Below are positions 1-7,616 of a stretch of 48,361 nt of DNA, in pieces. The notes beneath the pieces are model-generated. The model saw nothing but the letters and a program-made list of their open reading frames with translations, did no database searches and was not told the DNA's origin. Both the position numbers and the translations under genes were made by a program. The first letter of the stretch is position 1, and each line of letters begins with the position of its first letter. Source of the DNA: an uncultured Pirellula sp. (GTDB lineage: Bacteria > Planctomycetota > Planctomycetia > Pirellulales > Pirellulaceae). Location of the stretch: the NCBI GenBank assembly GCA_903858115.1, contig CAIOHR010000200.1, forward strand, positions 1 through 48,361. The letters run 5' to 3'.

Positions 1-332
1 AGCGGCTTGCCTTGAGCATTCTTTCGCTTGGGGCAAAGCATGAGCCACCGACGGGCCACTTCGGCATTTCCCCAAGTCTCCACGACATCGGGCCGAGATC
101 GAAGGATTTGATGGAAATGATTAGACATGACGGCTAGTGCAATGATGTCTATACCCATTTGGGCCGCTTGAAGTTTAATTTGTTCTTCGATCCATATTTT
201 TCGGTGATCGAAGTTCTTTTTCGTGACGGGATCGTCTCCAAAGAGGAAGCACCTTCTGACTACACGAGCGCACAAATGTACGGTTGCCACCTCTGTAGGC
301 TGGAAAACTTCTGCTCGCGCTAATCTAGCCAT
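1..332 (-). CDS. RAYT-like (REP-associated) HUH transposase, partial at left edge
   Basis: Reading the minus strand from an ATG at 332 gives an open frame of 110 codons that leaves the window. It begins MARLARAEVFQPTEVATVHL and contains AVMSNHFHQILRSRPDV about 70 residues in. The His-Phe-His with this surrounding sequence is the HUH motif of the Y1/IS200-like transposase superfamily, in the form found in REP-associated tyrosine transposases. The catalytic tyrosine would lie beyond the edge. Such proteins nick and move short palindromic (REP) elements. Hairpins that could serve as REP sites lie upstream (419-435), inside the RHS remnant (991-1009) and at 4017-4033. Family assignment is by motif; partner elements are inference. 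Confidence 0.75.
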   Translation of the reverse strand, partial: MARLARAEVFQPTEVATVHLCARVVRRCFLFGDDPVTKKNFDHRKIWIEEQIKLQAAQMGIDIIALAVMSNHFHQILRSRPDVVETWGNAEVARRWLMLCPKRKNAQGKP

Positions 333-418
333 GATTCAAACTCCCGAGTAGGGACTAAACGCAATCAATTCAGATCCCAGAATTAGAAAATCCTAAATAC
401 CCTTCGTCAAGTCGCAAA

Positions 419-435
419 ACACACAAATGGTGTGT
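419..435. repeat. REP-like hairpin upstream of the RAYT gene
   Basis: ACACAC at 419-424 pairs with GTGTGT at 430-435 around the loop aaatg. It lies about 90 bp upstream of the transposase start, where RAYT genes usually have their REP targets. It also marks the point where the RHS-like reading frame loses YD-repeat character. Confidence 0.4.
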
Positions 436-990
436 CCCTAAGATGTCTAAGATGCCCCTCAGTCACAATCCCTGAACCCGTATTGACCGTCGACTGGATC
501 AGGCGATTGCGATGATCCCACTGGAACGATTTACTTCCCACCCCAATGGAAGTAATCATGCTGATGACATTGCCTTCGTTGTCATACTTGTACGTCTCAC
601 CCGGTGCAGCCGTGATCCGATTGTCATTGTCTGCCAAAACAGTGAAGCCAGTTCCCGCGCGGTTCCCATTGGCGTCATACTGATAACGTTCGCCGAGCCG
701 AGTCGGGTGGCCAGGGGAATACGGCTGACCATCGTCCGCTATCGTTAATTGCGAACGTTGATCGTACGTGTAGTTGATAGTCCCGTCTAACGTCGAGGTG
801 ATCGAACGCAGCCTGGAGAGCGGGTCGTAGGTGTACGAATGCGTATTAAGATTGGTCGTCCCTTTTTTGTGGGCGATACTGCTCAGACGGTTCGCAAAGT
901 CATAAGTAAAGTCGGTCGTTGCCACTGCGTTGGTCGTTCCCGTACTTTCGAATCGAGAAATCTTCGTCCGTTGCCCGAGTGCATTATGCT

Positions 991-1009
991 CCAAAGCGAC
1001 GCGCTTTGG
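991..1009. repeat. REP-like perfect hairpin
   Basis: CCAAAGCG (991-998) pairs perfectly with CGCTTTGG (1002-1009) around a 3-nt loop. It sits at the upstream border of the RHS remnant. An 8-bp stem with a tight loop near a RAYT gene fits a REP unit; copy number elsewhere is unknown. Confidence 0.45.
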
Positions 1010-1116
1010 TAAAACTGCATTTCCACCCGGCTGGCTCGACTGCGTAACTTCCGGGTTTAGCTCGGTCGCTCCGGCGACTGACTCCGTCTTGATCTAGTTC
1101 CATGGGGCCAGCAAAG

Positions 1117-2088
1117 CTAGTTCTTCTTGGCCGGTTCGGTATCTTTAACGGCAGTTACGGATTTGAGCCAAGGTTCTGCTGCAAGAGTCCAATCGGTAAC
1201 CGGTACGTTGTCCACATGTCGCATGCCATAGCCATGTCCACCTTTGCTGTAAATGTGCAACTCACAACGTCGATTGGCTTGCTTTAACGCTTTGGCCAAA
1301 CTGATGCTGCTCTGAGGCGTTACCGGATCGTCCCATGTGTGGACGAGAAAGAACTCGGGAAGCTCGTTTTTTTGCGGATGTACTTTTGGGTCGAGTTCAG
1401 GTCGCAGATCGTCGTTCTTGTCGACGAGATAGGCTGGATAGATGAGCATGGCAAAGTCCGGCTTGCAATTCAACGCATCAATCTCGTCGCGCTTCTCATA
1501 GTGGTCTTGTTGAAATTGAAGCGTTGCTCTGGCCGCGACTTCTCCGCCAGCTGAGAAACCCATGATACCAACGCGATTCGGATCGATCCCCCACTGTGTC
1601 GCTTTCGATCGGACCAGTCGCATCGCACGCTGCGCATCCTGTAAAGCTGGTAAGCACTTGAATTCTGTATTCGTGCTCGGGACGCGATACTTAAGAACAA
1701 TGGCGGTGATGTTCAGTTTGTTCAACCACTCAGCCAATTCGGTCCCTTCCAGGTCGTACGCCAGCAAGCGATGCCCACCTCCTGGGCAGATAACGACAGC
1801 AGGTTGATTGGTTGCTGGCACATTGGTAGCGGAAGGCGCGCGATAGACTACCAATTCGGGGCTAGAGATGTCTGATGTCAAATAGATGGGGCGACCTGCG
1901 ATGGACTTTTTGCCACCTTCGGTAAACTCTTTTTCTTGCAGTTCCTTGGTGACACCAGGAGCAGCATCGGGCCAGACTTTGATCGTTTCAGGCCGCTGGG
2001 CAAAGGAAATGCTTGGTACGATGCAGAGAATGGAACACAAAAATGCTGCTAATCGACTGGAGCAGAGTGCTCGCGTTGGGAACTTCAT
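1117..2088 (-). CDS. Secreted alpha/beta hydrolase (carboxylesterase/acetyl-xylan-esterase-like)
   Basis: This is a 323-residue serine hydrolase. I chose the ATG at 2088 because it puts a signal peptide at the very N-terminus (MKFPTRALCSSRLAAFLCSI, then cleavage near SFAQ). An in-frame ATG at 2178 would add 30 unlike residues and overlap the divergent phosphatase start. The oxyanion segment CPGGGH is near residue 101 and the nucleophile elbow GFSAGG puts Ser at about 179. The acid is in HTWDDPVTP (about 253-254) and the catalytic His is in KGGHGYGM (about 285). This order is that of the BD-FAE/AXE1-like esterases common in planctomycetes, which deacylate polysaccharides outside the cytoplasm. 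The natural substrate cannot be told. The gene is divergent from the alkaline phosphatase, so the 88-bp gap must hold both promoters. Confidence 0.85.
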   Translation of the reverse strand: MKFPTRALCSSRLAAFLCSILCIVPSISFAQRPETIKVWPDAAPGVTKELQEKEFTEGGKKSIAGRPIYLTSDISSPELVVYRAPSATNVPATNQPAVVICPGGGHRLLAYDLEGTELAEWLNKLNITAIVLKYRVPSTNTEFKCLPALQDAQRAMRLVRSKATQWGIDPNRVGIMGFSAGGEVAARATLQFQQDHYEKRDEIDALNCKPDFAMLIYPAYLVDKNDDLRPELDPKVHPQKNELPEFFLVHTWDDPVTPQSSISLAKALKQANRRCELHIYSKGGHGYGMRHVDNVPVTDWTLAAEPWLKSVTAVKDTEPAKKN

Positions 2089-2176
2089 CGAATTTTCTTT
2101 CATACACGATTGGCAAGTTGGGAAGGAAAAGGGATTATACACGCATTCTCGCGATTTTTGTTCCTTGGGTTTCATC

Positions 2177-3889
2177 ATGCTTCACCACAGTTTCTTCCCT
2201 TTCCACAAACGCTCTAGAACTGCATGGATGATTGCATGGCTAGGGGCGGCAGGTTCTCTCTTTGCTTCATGGAATGAGGGGTTCTGCTGGGCTCAAGAGA
2301 AGAAAGTTACCGAAGAATCGACTACCATAGTTCCTCCGACTGGTCCGTTGGATACGATCGGACAATTGCAGGAGACTGCGATGACTTCGAAAACCGCGAC
2401 CTGGGGGCATTGGGGAAATCGACCCAGCAGCTACACAGCCTGGACCAACCACTCCAATCGCCTGATACCTGCCTATGTTTATGGAGCTTCCTTCGACAAG
2501 TACATGAACGAAGGAAGTCTCTATCGAGATGCTTCCAAAATCGAATCGCTCTACGGCCGACTTCCTCCGAATACGGTCAATCCAAATGCGAATTACGCCG
2601 ATCAAACCGAACTTTATCGATTGCAACGCGAAGCGATCGAACAAATGGGGAAGAAATACGTTTTCTTGGTCGTCTTCGACGGGATGGATTGGCAAACGAC
2701 CCAGGCCGCTGCAATCTACAAAACGGGCAAAGTTTACACCGAAGGCGTCGGCTCCGGCTTGATCTTCCAAGACTATAAGAAAGCACCACTGAGTTACGGT
2801 TATGTCGTAACCTCTCCTTACGCAGATGAAACGGAAACGGATGTAGACGCTCAAGTGAACACCAAGCCACCTACAAAATTTGGTGGCTATGATGCACGAT
2901 TGGGTGGAAACACACCCTGGGAGGTTGAAGCTGACATCGACTACCTCATCGGTCGATCCAAGATAACTCAACATTTCTATACGGACTCCTCATCGTCCGC
3001 CACTTCATTAACGGCGGGTGTTAAGTCGATCAATGGTGCTCTCAATCTCGATGGCAACATGAAGGAAGTAGAAACCATGGCGCAGTGGGCACAACGAACC
3101 AAAAAGTTTGCTGTCGGAGCAGTTACGAGCGTACCGATATCGCATGCGACTCCCGCCGCAGCCTATGCAGTGAATGTCAGCCGAGATGACTACCAAGACT
3201 TGACGAGGGACATGATCGGGTTACCCAGCATATCGCACAAATCTAATCCAAAGCCTGGTTTGGATGTTTTGATCGGTGGGGGTTTTGGAGAAATGGTCAA
3301 GGACGGAAAAGGGCAAGGTCAAAACTTTGTTGTTGGTAATCGCTATCTGGCCGAAGAGGACCAAAGGGCTGCGAGTGTTGAAGCTGGCGGAAAGTATGTT
3401 GTCGCGCAACGCACCGCAGGGCAATCCGGTGCTAAAGTGCTAGAGAGCCATGCAGTGCGAGCCGCGAAAGAAGGTCATCGTCTTCTCGGTTTCTTCGGTG
3501 CGAAGAACGGCCACTTGCCATTCCGAACTGCCAACGGCGATTACGTGACAGCCTTGGATGCAAAACAAACTCGTGAGATCTACAGCGAAGCAGACGTATT
3601 CGAAAATCCGACCTTAGCGGACATGACCAAGGCGGCGATCCAAGTGCTCGAGAAGAGAGCGGAGGGCTTTTGGTTGATGGTCGAGGCTGGCGACGTCGAT
3701 TGGGCTAACCATTCGAACAATATTGATAATTCGATCGGTGCTGTGCTCAGTGGCGAGGATGCTGTCGCAAACATCTTTGGCTGGATCGAATCCAAAAACG
3801 CGTGGGATGATTCCTTGGTAATCATAACTGCAGACCACGGACATTTCTTTCATTTGCTCGATCCATCGGCTCTCGTCGTTGAAAAGTAG
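2177..3889 (+). CDS. Alkaline phosphatase (PhoA superfamily), exported
   Basis: This is a 570-residue phosphomonoesterase. The ATG at 2177 gives a signal-anchor-like start with a hydrophobic stretch at about 16-30 and AQ near 40; the frame is open further upstream but lacks signal character. Metal and nucleophile motifs are recognisable: VVFDGMDW (Asp about 168), TDSSSSATSLTAGVK (nucleophile Ser about 271), SHATPAAAYAVN (the D153/T155 region, with His in place of Asp), VEAGDVDWANH (Asp and His of one zinc site), and ITADHGH (about 550-556). The protein stops about 14 residues after DHGH. The C-terminal His that completes the second zinc site in E. coli PhoA (H412) therefore has no obvious counterpart. 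It probably releases phosphate from organic phosphates in the periplasm. The 3' side is repeat-like DNA, so a clipped C-terminus is possible. Confidence 0.88.
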   Translation: MLHHSFFPFHKRSRTAWMIAWLGAAGSLFASWNEGFCWAQEKKVTEESTTIVPPTGPLDTIGQLQETAMTSKTATWGHWGNRPSSYTAWTNHSNRLIPAYVYGASFDKYMNEGSLYRDASKIESLYGRLPPNTVNPNANYADQTELYRLQREAIEQMGKKYVFLVVFDGMDWQTTQAAAIYKTGKVYTEGVGSGLIFQDYKKAPLSYGYVVTSPYADETETDVDAQVNTKPPTKFGGYDARLGGNTPWEVEADIDYLIGRSKITQHFYTDSSSSATSLTAGVKSINGALNLDGNMKEVETMAQWAQRTKKFAVGAVTSVPISHATPAAAYAVNVSRDDYQDLTRDMIGLPSISHKSNPKPGLDVLIGGGFGEMVKDGKGQGQNFVVGNRYLAEEDQRAASVEAGGKYVVAQRTAGQSGAKVLESHAVRAAKEGHRLLGFFGAKNGHLPFRTANGDYVTALDAKQTREIYSEADVFENPTLADMTKAAIQVLEKRAEGFWLMVEAGDVDWANHSNNIDNSIGAVLSGEDAVANIFGWIESKNAWDDSLVIITADHGHFFHLLDPSALVVEK

Positions 3890-4016
3890 CACGCGAGGAA
3901 TCTAGCACTTGCTACAATTTACCGTAGTGCGTTGACTGACACCGCCGACAAGAATAGCAGGCACGCTGCATCGCGCCGTCCGCTGGTGGACATTTCTGCC
4001 GGGATTCTATGTGGAC

Positions 4017-4033
4017 GGCACATGGAATGTGCC
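4017..4033. repeat. REP-like hairpin GGCACA/TGTGCC
   Basis: GGCACA (4017-4022) and TGTGCC (4028-4033) form a 6-bp stem with loop tggaa, in the gap between the phosphatase and the lipoprotein. It resembles the short palindromes associated with RAYT transposases, but the sequence differs from the other two hairpins in the window. Confidence 0.4.
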
Positions 4034-4146
4034 TACTAGTTTTATTTTTATCGGCTGTGTCATACTCATCGCATAAACGGGGACAGGCAACTGAAGCCGG
4101 AACGATGCATAGGTTTTCGTAATCTCTAGAGAGGAGCTATTTCTCC

Positions 4147-4464
4147 ATGTTGAGTAGATTTCTAAGCGTGTTGTCATTGTTGGCATGCCTGTTCTGTGTC
4201 GGATGTGGAAACACTTCGCACCCGGGCACGTGGAATCAGGCCGAGATCGAAGCCTATATGCTCAAGACCGAAAACCCAAAGATGTCCGAAGTGAGCATCA
4301 GTGCCGATCCTGCTGGCGGTTATACGGGAACCGGAAAGGCAGCAGACGGCGAGACGTTCAAGCTGACCATTAAACAAAATGCCGACCTCAAGCGACTTAG
4401 CTGGAACGCGAAGGGAGATCGAGGAACGGTCATCGATGACGCCAGCTATGAGTTTGTAAAGTAA
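4147..4464 (+). CDS. Small lipoprotein of unknown function
   Basis: This 105-residue protein begins MLSRFLSVLSLLACLFCVGC, a short signal peptide ending in a lipobox-like CVGC, so Cys20 is the likely lipidated residue. A clear Shine-Dalgarno (gaggag around 4130) precedes the ATG and supports the start. The mature part is small and hydrophilic, with a GGYTGTGKAADGETFKLTI segment that suggests a single beta domain. I do not recognise a family. It stands alone between repeat-rich gaps, and no partner is suggested by context. Confidence 0.7.
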   Translation: MLSRFLSVLSLLACLFCVGCGNTSHPGTWNQAEIEAYMLKTENPKMSEVSISADPAGGYTGTGKAADGETFKLTIKQNADLKRLSWNAKGDRGTVIDDASYEFVK

Positions 4465-4662
4465 GCGTGAGTGATTTTCGATTTGTAGCTGCGTATTGCG
4501 ATCAAGATCTAATCTCAGCGAAAAAGTAAATATGCTCTTCGGCCCTGCTTGAAAACAAGTCCGCAGGGTGCGCTTGCTTTGCCCGTTATCTTCTCAATCT
4601 CAATACCATGCTCGACTTGTTCCACTCGATCCGTTCGCTGAGTTCTTGTAGCTCGGCATTTA

Positions 4663-4863
4663 TTCCATTCGTAAGTTTCTACGGAACGTGGCTCCAATCC
4701 TCCAACGGAATACTATTGGTAACCAGTTTCTCGCTCGATTGCAACTTTAGGGTCGGTACAATCTTCGCTTAGGACGGACAACGGCAAATTCAGGTGCTGG
4801 CATTTGTGCGACAATTTGAGCTACGGACTCCAGGGAGACGCCCTGCCGGCGAGTTGCTATGCC
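4663..4863. repeat. 201-bp direct repeat, left copy
   Basis: It is identical to 7611-7811 except for one base (t at 4770, g at 7718), with abrupt divergence at both ends. Read on the minus strand, it begins with ggcatagcaactcgcc and encodes GIATRRQGVSLESVAQIV and onward to a stop. No terminal inverted repeats are seen. Here the copy begins exactly where the broken oxygenase-like frame stops being recognisable. Confidence 0.95.
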
Positions 4864-5260
4864 CGACGGCATCCGGGCCAACTTTGTGCTCTTTCGAGTC
4901 AGCAAACAACGCCATGTTCGAGAACTAATCCGACGTGATCTCCCAGTCTTGCAGGAGCACTTTCCTCGTAAGCCGGCCGATGAACAGGCGTATGATCTGG
5001 TCCGGCCAACCAAAGTGGTAACGCAACAGTACGTGAGCGAGTGTCGAGCCGGCTTCCAAGGGCGTGCAAGCGATCAAGGCCACAAACCATTGTTTTCCGT
5101 TGATTGTGTAAGTCACCTTGACCAAATTCGGCATCACAGCCGCCGACCAACGTCGGTACCACGAACCGGGGGGCTGTAGCCTGAAGCCTGAAATGCAACG
5201 GGTTGAAGAGAACTGCTCTACGTTGGGAATTGCTATACGTACGATGAATCGCAGCATCAT
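4864..5260 (-). pseudogene. Possible Rieske-type oxygenase C-terminal remnant
   Basis: The frame starting near 5260 reads NLVKVTYTINGKQWFVALIA, then RYHFGWPDQIIRLFIG and KVLLQDWEI. It is broken by TAG at 4927-4925 and continues in the same frame as NMALFADSKEHKVGPDAVG, up to the edge of the repeat. A hydrophobic strand pattern followed by a (Q/E)D.E segment is reminiscent of the C-terminal domain of Rieske non-haem oxygenases, but no Rieske centre is present. The assignment is weak; what is clear is a decayed gene truncated at the repeat. Confidence 0.3.
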
Positions 5261-5330
5261 TTAAACGAGCATCCATGCGGGCTGAAATCAGATATAATGC
5301 TTCGATGGACCAAACCTCCGAAAGAAACAG

Positions 5331-5627
5331 ATGAATCTAAGACAATTAAGCCATGCGCTGCGGGAATCCGAAAGCCCCAGCAAATTGTCAAGCATTCTCG
5401 ACAAGAGTGTTGCTCTGGGCTTGGGGGACAACATGGAAGTGGATGTCGAGATCCAAAGCCACACGATCGAGATCTATCGGATCGCCTCTGCAAACACCCG
5501 CGATGGTCAATTGTTCCTCACACTCCAAAACAAGGCGACTGCGTGCCTGGCTCCGGACAAGTGCGGTATCGACGTGGTAACCTTGGGTGGACGATCCTGC
5601 TGCGACAATCTCTCCTCGTGCGGTTAG
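5331..5627 (+). CDS. Hypothetical 98-residue protein
   Basis: This short frame, MNLRQLSHALRESESPSKLS to a Cys-rich end, lies just upstream of the LamG/propeller gene and has normal amino-acid composition. Its middle alternates like beta strands (MEVDVEIQSHTIEIYRIA). The competing frame upstream of 5684 is Cys/Arg/Lys-rich and less protein-like, so this frame is the better candidate for the stretch. gaaag 5 bases before the ATG is a weak Shine-Dalgarno. No family is recognised; it may be a small gene preceding the LamG gene or a relic. Confidence 0.4.
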   Translation: MNLRQLSHALRESESPSKLSSILDKSVALGLGDNMEVDVEIQSHTIEIYRIASANTRDGQLFLTLQNKATACLAPDKCGIDVVTLGGRSCCDNLSSCG

Positions 5628-5683
5628 ATGAATCGAACGGCATGGATGAACTTACAACTAGATTACTTCACGGAGTCTCTCGA

Positions 5684-7408
5684 ATGATACGATGGCAAGT
5701 CCGACCATGGAAAACGAAAAAAACTGCAGTCTTTATCGCGGGGTTCACCGCGATATCGATCGTTCTCGGGGCGGTCGCGACGACACACGGACAACAATCC
5801 CGCGAGGCGGAACTTGTCGGGCACTGGCCGTTGATCGAGCATGCCCGCGACGTATCTGCTTCGAAACTTCAGTCGACAGCCAACGGTCTCGACTTTGCAG
5901 TGGATCAATCATCTACCGGTACAACCCGCGGAGCACGGTTTGACGGACGCAATGCCTTTGTGGAAGTGGGCGATGCTTCCAGACTGAAGCTGGGCAAGCG
6001 ACCGTTTTCGGTCTCGTTGTGGACGCATACCGACGAGGACCTGGGGGACACGCTCGGTGATTTGATCAGTTGGTACGATGCGGACCAGCGCCGTGGAGTG
6101 CATCTGGGGATCTACAACCATGGCGGCGTGACCAACAGCCAACCGAACAGCCGTCAGGTTCATTTTGGGATCGATCACGCGAGGGTGGAAAGCGAGTTCA
6201 CCGACCATGGGCGATTGGGTGATGCAGTCTATGTGTTTTCGCTCTGCGTGCATGATGGGCGACTGTACGCGTCGACATGCCATGCCGGTGCGAACCAAAC
6301 CGGACGGGTGTTTCGCTGGGAGGAAGCGGATCGATGGACGGACCTGGGAAGCCCGGATCGCGCGAACGCGGTCTCGGCCCTAGCTGTTTACAACGGTAGC
6401 TTGTATGTAGCGACGTCCAAATATCGGCTGGCGGGCTCGAGTCTGTCGGAGTCTGAGAATCGTGCCTTTGGCGGGAAGGTGTATCGGTTGGCGGCTGGGG
6501 ATGTGTGGGAGGATTGCGGCTCGGTTTCTCCAGAGACCGAAGCGATCGCATCGCTGATCGTGTTCCGAGGCCAACTGTATGCAAGTTCACTCTACCGGCC
6601 CGCTGGCTTTTTTCGTTACGAAGGTGGCCAGCGCTGGACGCCCTGCAACACACCCGATGGCAAACGAGTCGAGGCGCTGACAGTTTTCAACGACGCGATG
6701 TACGCGACCAGCTATGACGAAGGTTCGGTCTTTCGATTCGACGGCCAGGACTGGAAGAACGTCGGCGTGATTCCGGATGCATCGCAAACCTACGGTTTCG
6801 GCATCCATCGCGGCGACCTCTACGTGAGCGAGTGGCCCAAGGCGCATGTGTTTCGCTACCGCGGCGGTTCCGATTGGGAAGATACTGGCAGACTCGGAGA
6901 GGAACTCGAAACGATGCCGCTTTTGGTCTACAACGGCAAGATGTATGGAGGGACGCTGCCACTGGCCGAGATCTACCGTTACGACGGCGACGAAAAATGG
7001 ACGCGATTCGGACGGGTCGACCATACGCCGGACGTCAAATACCGACGGGCCTGGTCGATGGCTGTGTTTCACGGCCGCCTGTTCGTCGGGACACTTCCCT
7101 CGGGTCGAGTCCTATCGATCGAAACAGGTCGCAACGCGACGTTCGACCGCGAGTTGAAATCAGGCTGGCATCACATTGCCGCCGTGCGCGGCGAGAACAA
7201 TTTGAAACTTTATATCGATGGAGCGATGGTCGCGGAATCGTCGCGCTTGAACCCCGAGGAATATGACCTGAGCATCGACAATCCCCTTCGGATCGGTTTT
7301 GGGGCTCAGGATTATTTCCGAGGCAGGATTTTCGATGTCCGATTGTACCGGGGCGAGTTGACACCAACGCAGATCCAGTCGCAAGCGGCTTTGGATCCAA
7401 CGTCTTGA
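5684..7408 (+). CDS. Exported LamG protein with an inserted beta-propeller
   Basis: This is a 574-residue protein. The ATG at 5684 was chosen because it places a basic N-terminus and a hydrophobic export segment (AVFIAGFTAISIVLGAVATT) at the start; the ATG at 5642 is possible. A LamG/concanavalin-like half (ELVGHWPL, FDGRNAFVEVGD, PFSVSLWTHTDED) runs to about residue 165. A series of kelch-like blades follows, with repeating LYASTCHAG, LYVATSKYR, LYASSLYRP, MYATSYDEG, LYVSEWPKA, MYGGTLPLA and LFVGTLPSG, each paired with a VFRW/VFRF-type strand. The second LamG half then resumes (GWHHIAAVRG, LKLYIDGAMV, RIFDVRLYRGELT). LamG folds bind carbohydrate or protein ligands outside the cell; the propeller suggests a display or binding module. 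The gene is framed by the 201-bp repeats and ends at an IS remnant; its bases look more GC-rich than the flanks, fitting acquisition as a unit. Confidence 0.8.
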   Translation: MIRWQVRPWKTKKTAVFIAGFTAISIVLGAVATTHGQQSREAELVGHWPLIEHARDVSASKLQSTANGLDFAVDQSSTGTTRGARFDGRNAFVEVGDASRLKLGKRPFSVSLWTHTDEDLGDTLGDLISWYDADQRRGVHLGIYNHGGVTNSQPNSRQVHFGIDHARVESEFTDHGRLGDAVYVFSLCVHDGRLYASTCHAGANQTGRVFRWEEADRWTDLGSPDRANAVSALAVYNGSLYVATSKYRLAGSSLSESENRAFGGKVYRLAAGDVWEDCGSVSPETEAIASLIVFRGQLYASSLYRPAGFFRYEGGQRWTPCNTPDGKRVEALTVFNDAMYATSYDEGSVFRFDGQDWKNVGVIPDASQTYGFGIHRGDLYVSEWPKAHVFRYRGGSDWEDTGRLGEELETMPLLVYNGKMYGGTLPLAEIYRYDGDEKWTRFGRVDHTPDVKYRRAWSMAVFHGRLFVGTLPSGRVLSIETGRNATFDRELKSGWHHIAAVRGENNLKLYIDGAMVAESSRLNPEEYDLSIDNPLRIGFGAQDYFRGRIFDVRLYRGELTPTQIQSQAALDPTS

Positions 7409-7616
7409 ACTCCATCGTCAGCAAACGCTTCTTTTCAGCCCGATGCGCGTCAGCTTTCTCCGGCTCAACTGGGATCAACAAGGCTGACCATGATTTGAGG
7501 TTCCAAGCAATGCTGGTGATGACCATGTAGGCGCAATTGCTCAAGAGTTTGTCAACCGGTGCACGGAGCGATCGGACCCCACCGCGCAGCTGTGCGATCC
7601 GATTCTCCTGTTCCAT
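7401..7616 (-). pseudogene. IS1380-family transposase C-terminal remnant
   Basis: The minus strand encodes QENRIAQLRGGVRSLRAP, then LLSNCAYMVITSIAWNLKSW, then AEKKRLLTMEFKT. This is the highly conserved late segment of IS1380-type DDE transposases (Q-E-N-x-I-x-Q-L, followed by LRAPVD and AYM). The catalytic N-terminal two thirds are absent, and similarity stops after MEFKT, where the end of the LamG gene overlaps by a few bases. On the other side it meets the 201-bp repeat at 7611. It marks past transposition at this junction. Confidence 0.75.

Larger units (their letters stand above)
407..1095 (-). pseudogene. RHS/YD-repeat protein fragment, broken at both ends
   Basis: The minus-strand frame between about 990 and 450 encodes tandem YD repeats such as YTYDPLSRL, YTYDQRSQL, YQYDANGNR, YKYDNEGNV and FQWDHRNRL, the signature of RHS/wall-associated repeat proteins. 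The frame has no ATG start: upstream codons run open to a stop near 1095, and the first usable codon is a TTG at 994. Neither the conserved RHS core box nor a variable C-terminal toxin is present. After NTGSGIVTE the sequence changes into a non-RHS tail reading through the 419-435 hairpin. The upstream part (about 990-1095) also looks unrelated to RHS and carries the 991-1009 hairpin. I read this as an internal fragment of a once larger gene, trimmed by repeat elements. Confidence 0.7.
4465..5330. other. Gene-poor debris region
   Basis: No intact gene is visible here. The stretch holds one copy of the 201-bp repeat (4663-4863) and, on the minus strand between about 5260 and 4864, a broken frame that looks like the end of an oxygenase gene. 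The part at 4465-4662 encodes nothing I recognise. Confidence 0.6.

Noticed and set aside
1886..2176. N-terminal extension of the alkaline phosphatase frame
   Set aside because: Overlaps the start and signal peptide of the divergent hydrolase and would bury the phosphatase signal; the ATG at 2177 fits better.
2267..2974. 235-residue minus-strand frame
   Set aside because: Lies antisense to the alkaline phosphatase, whose motifs are clear; composition is not protein-like.
5297..5683. Long N-terminal extension of the LamG/propeller frame
   Set aside because: Arg/Lys/Cys-rich shadow-like residues before a clear export segment; the start at 5684 explains the gene.
6587..7072. 161-residue minus-strand frame and neighbours inside the LamG gene
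   Set aside because: Antisense to regularly spaced propeller blades; only a by-product of GC-rich coding sequence.
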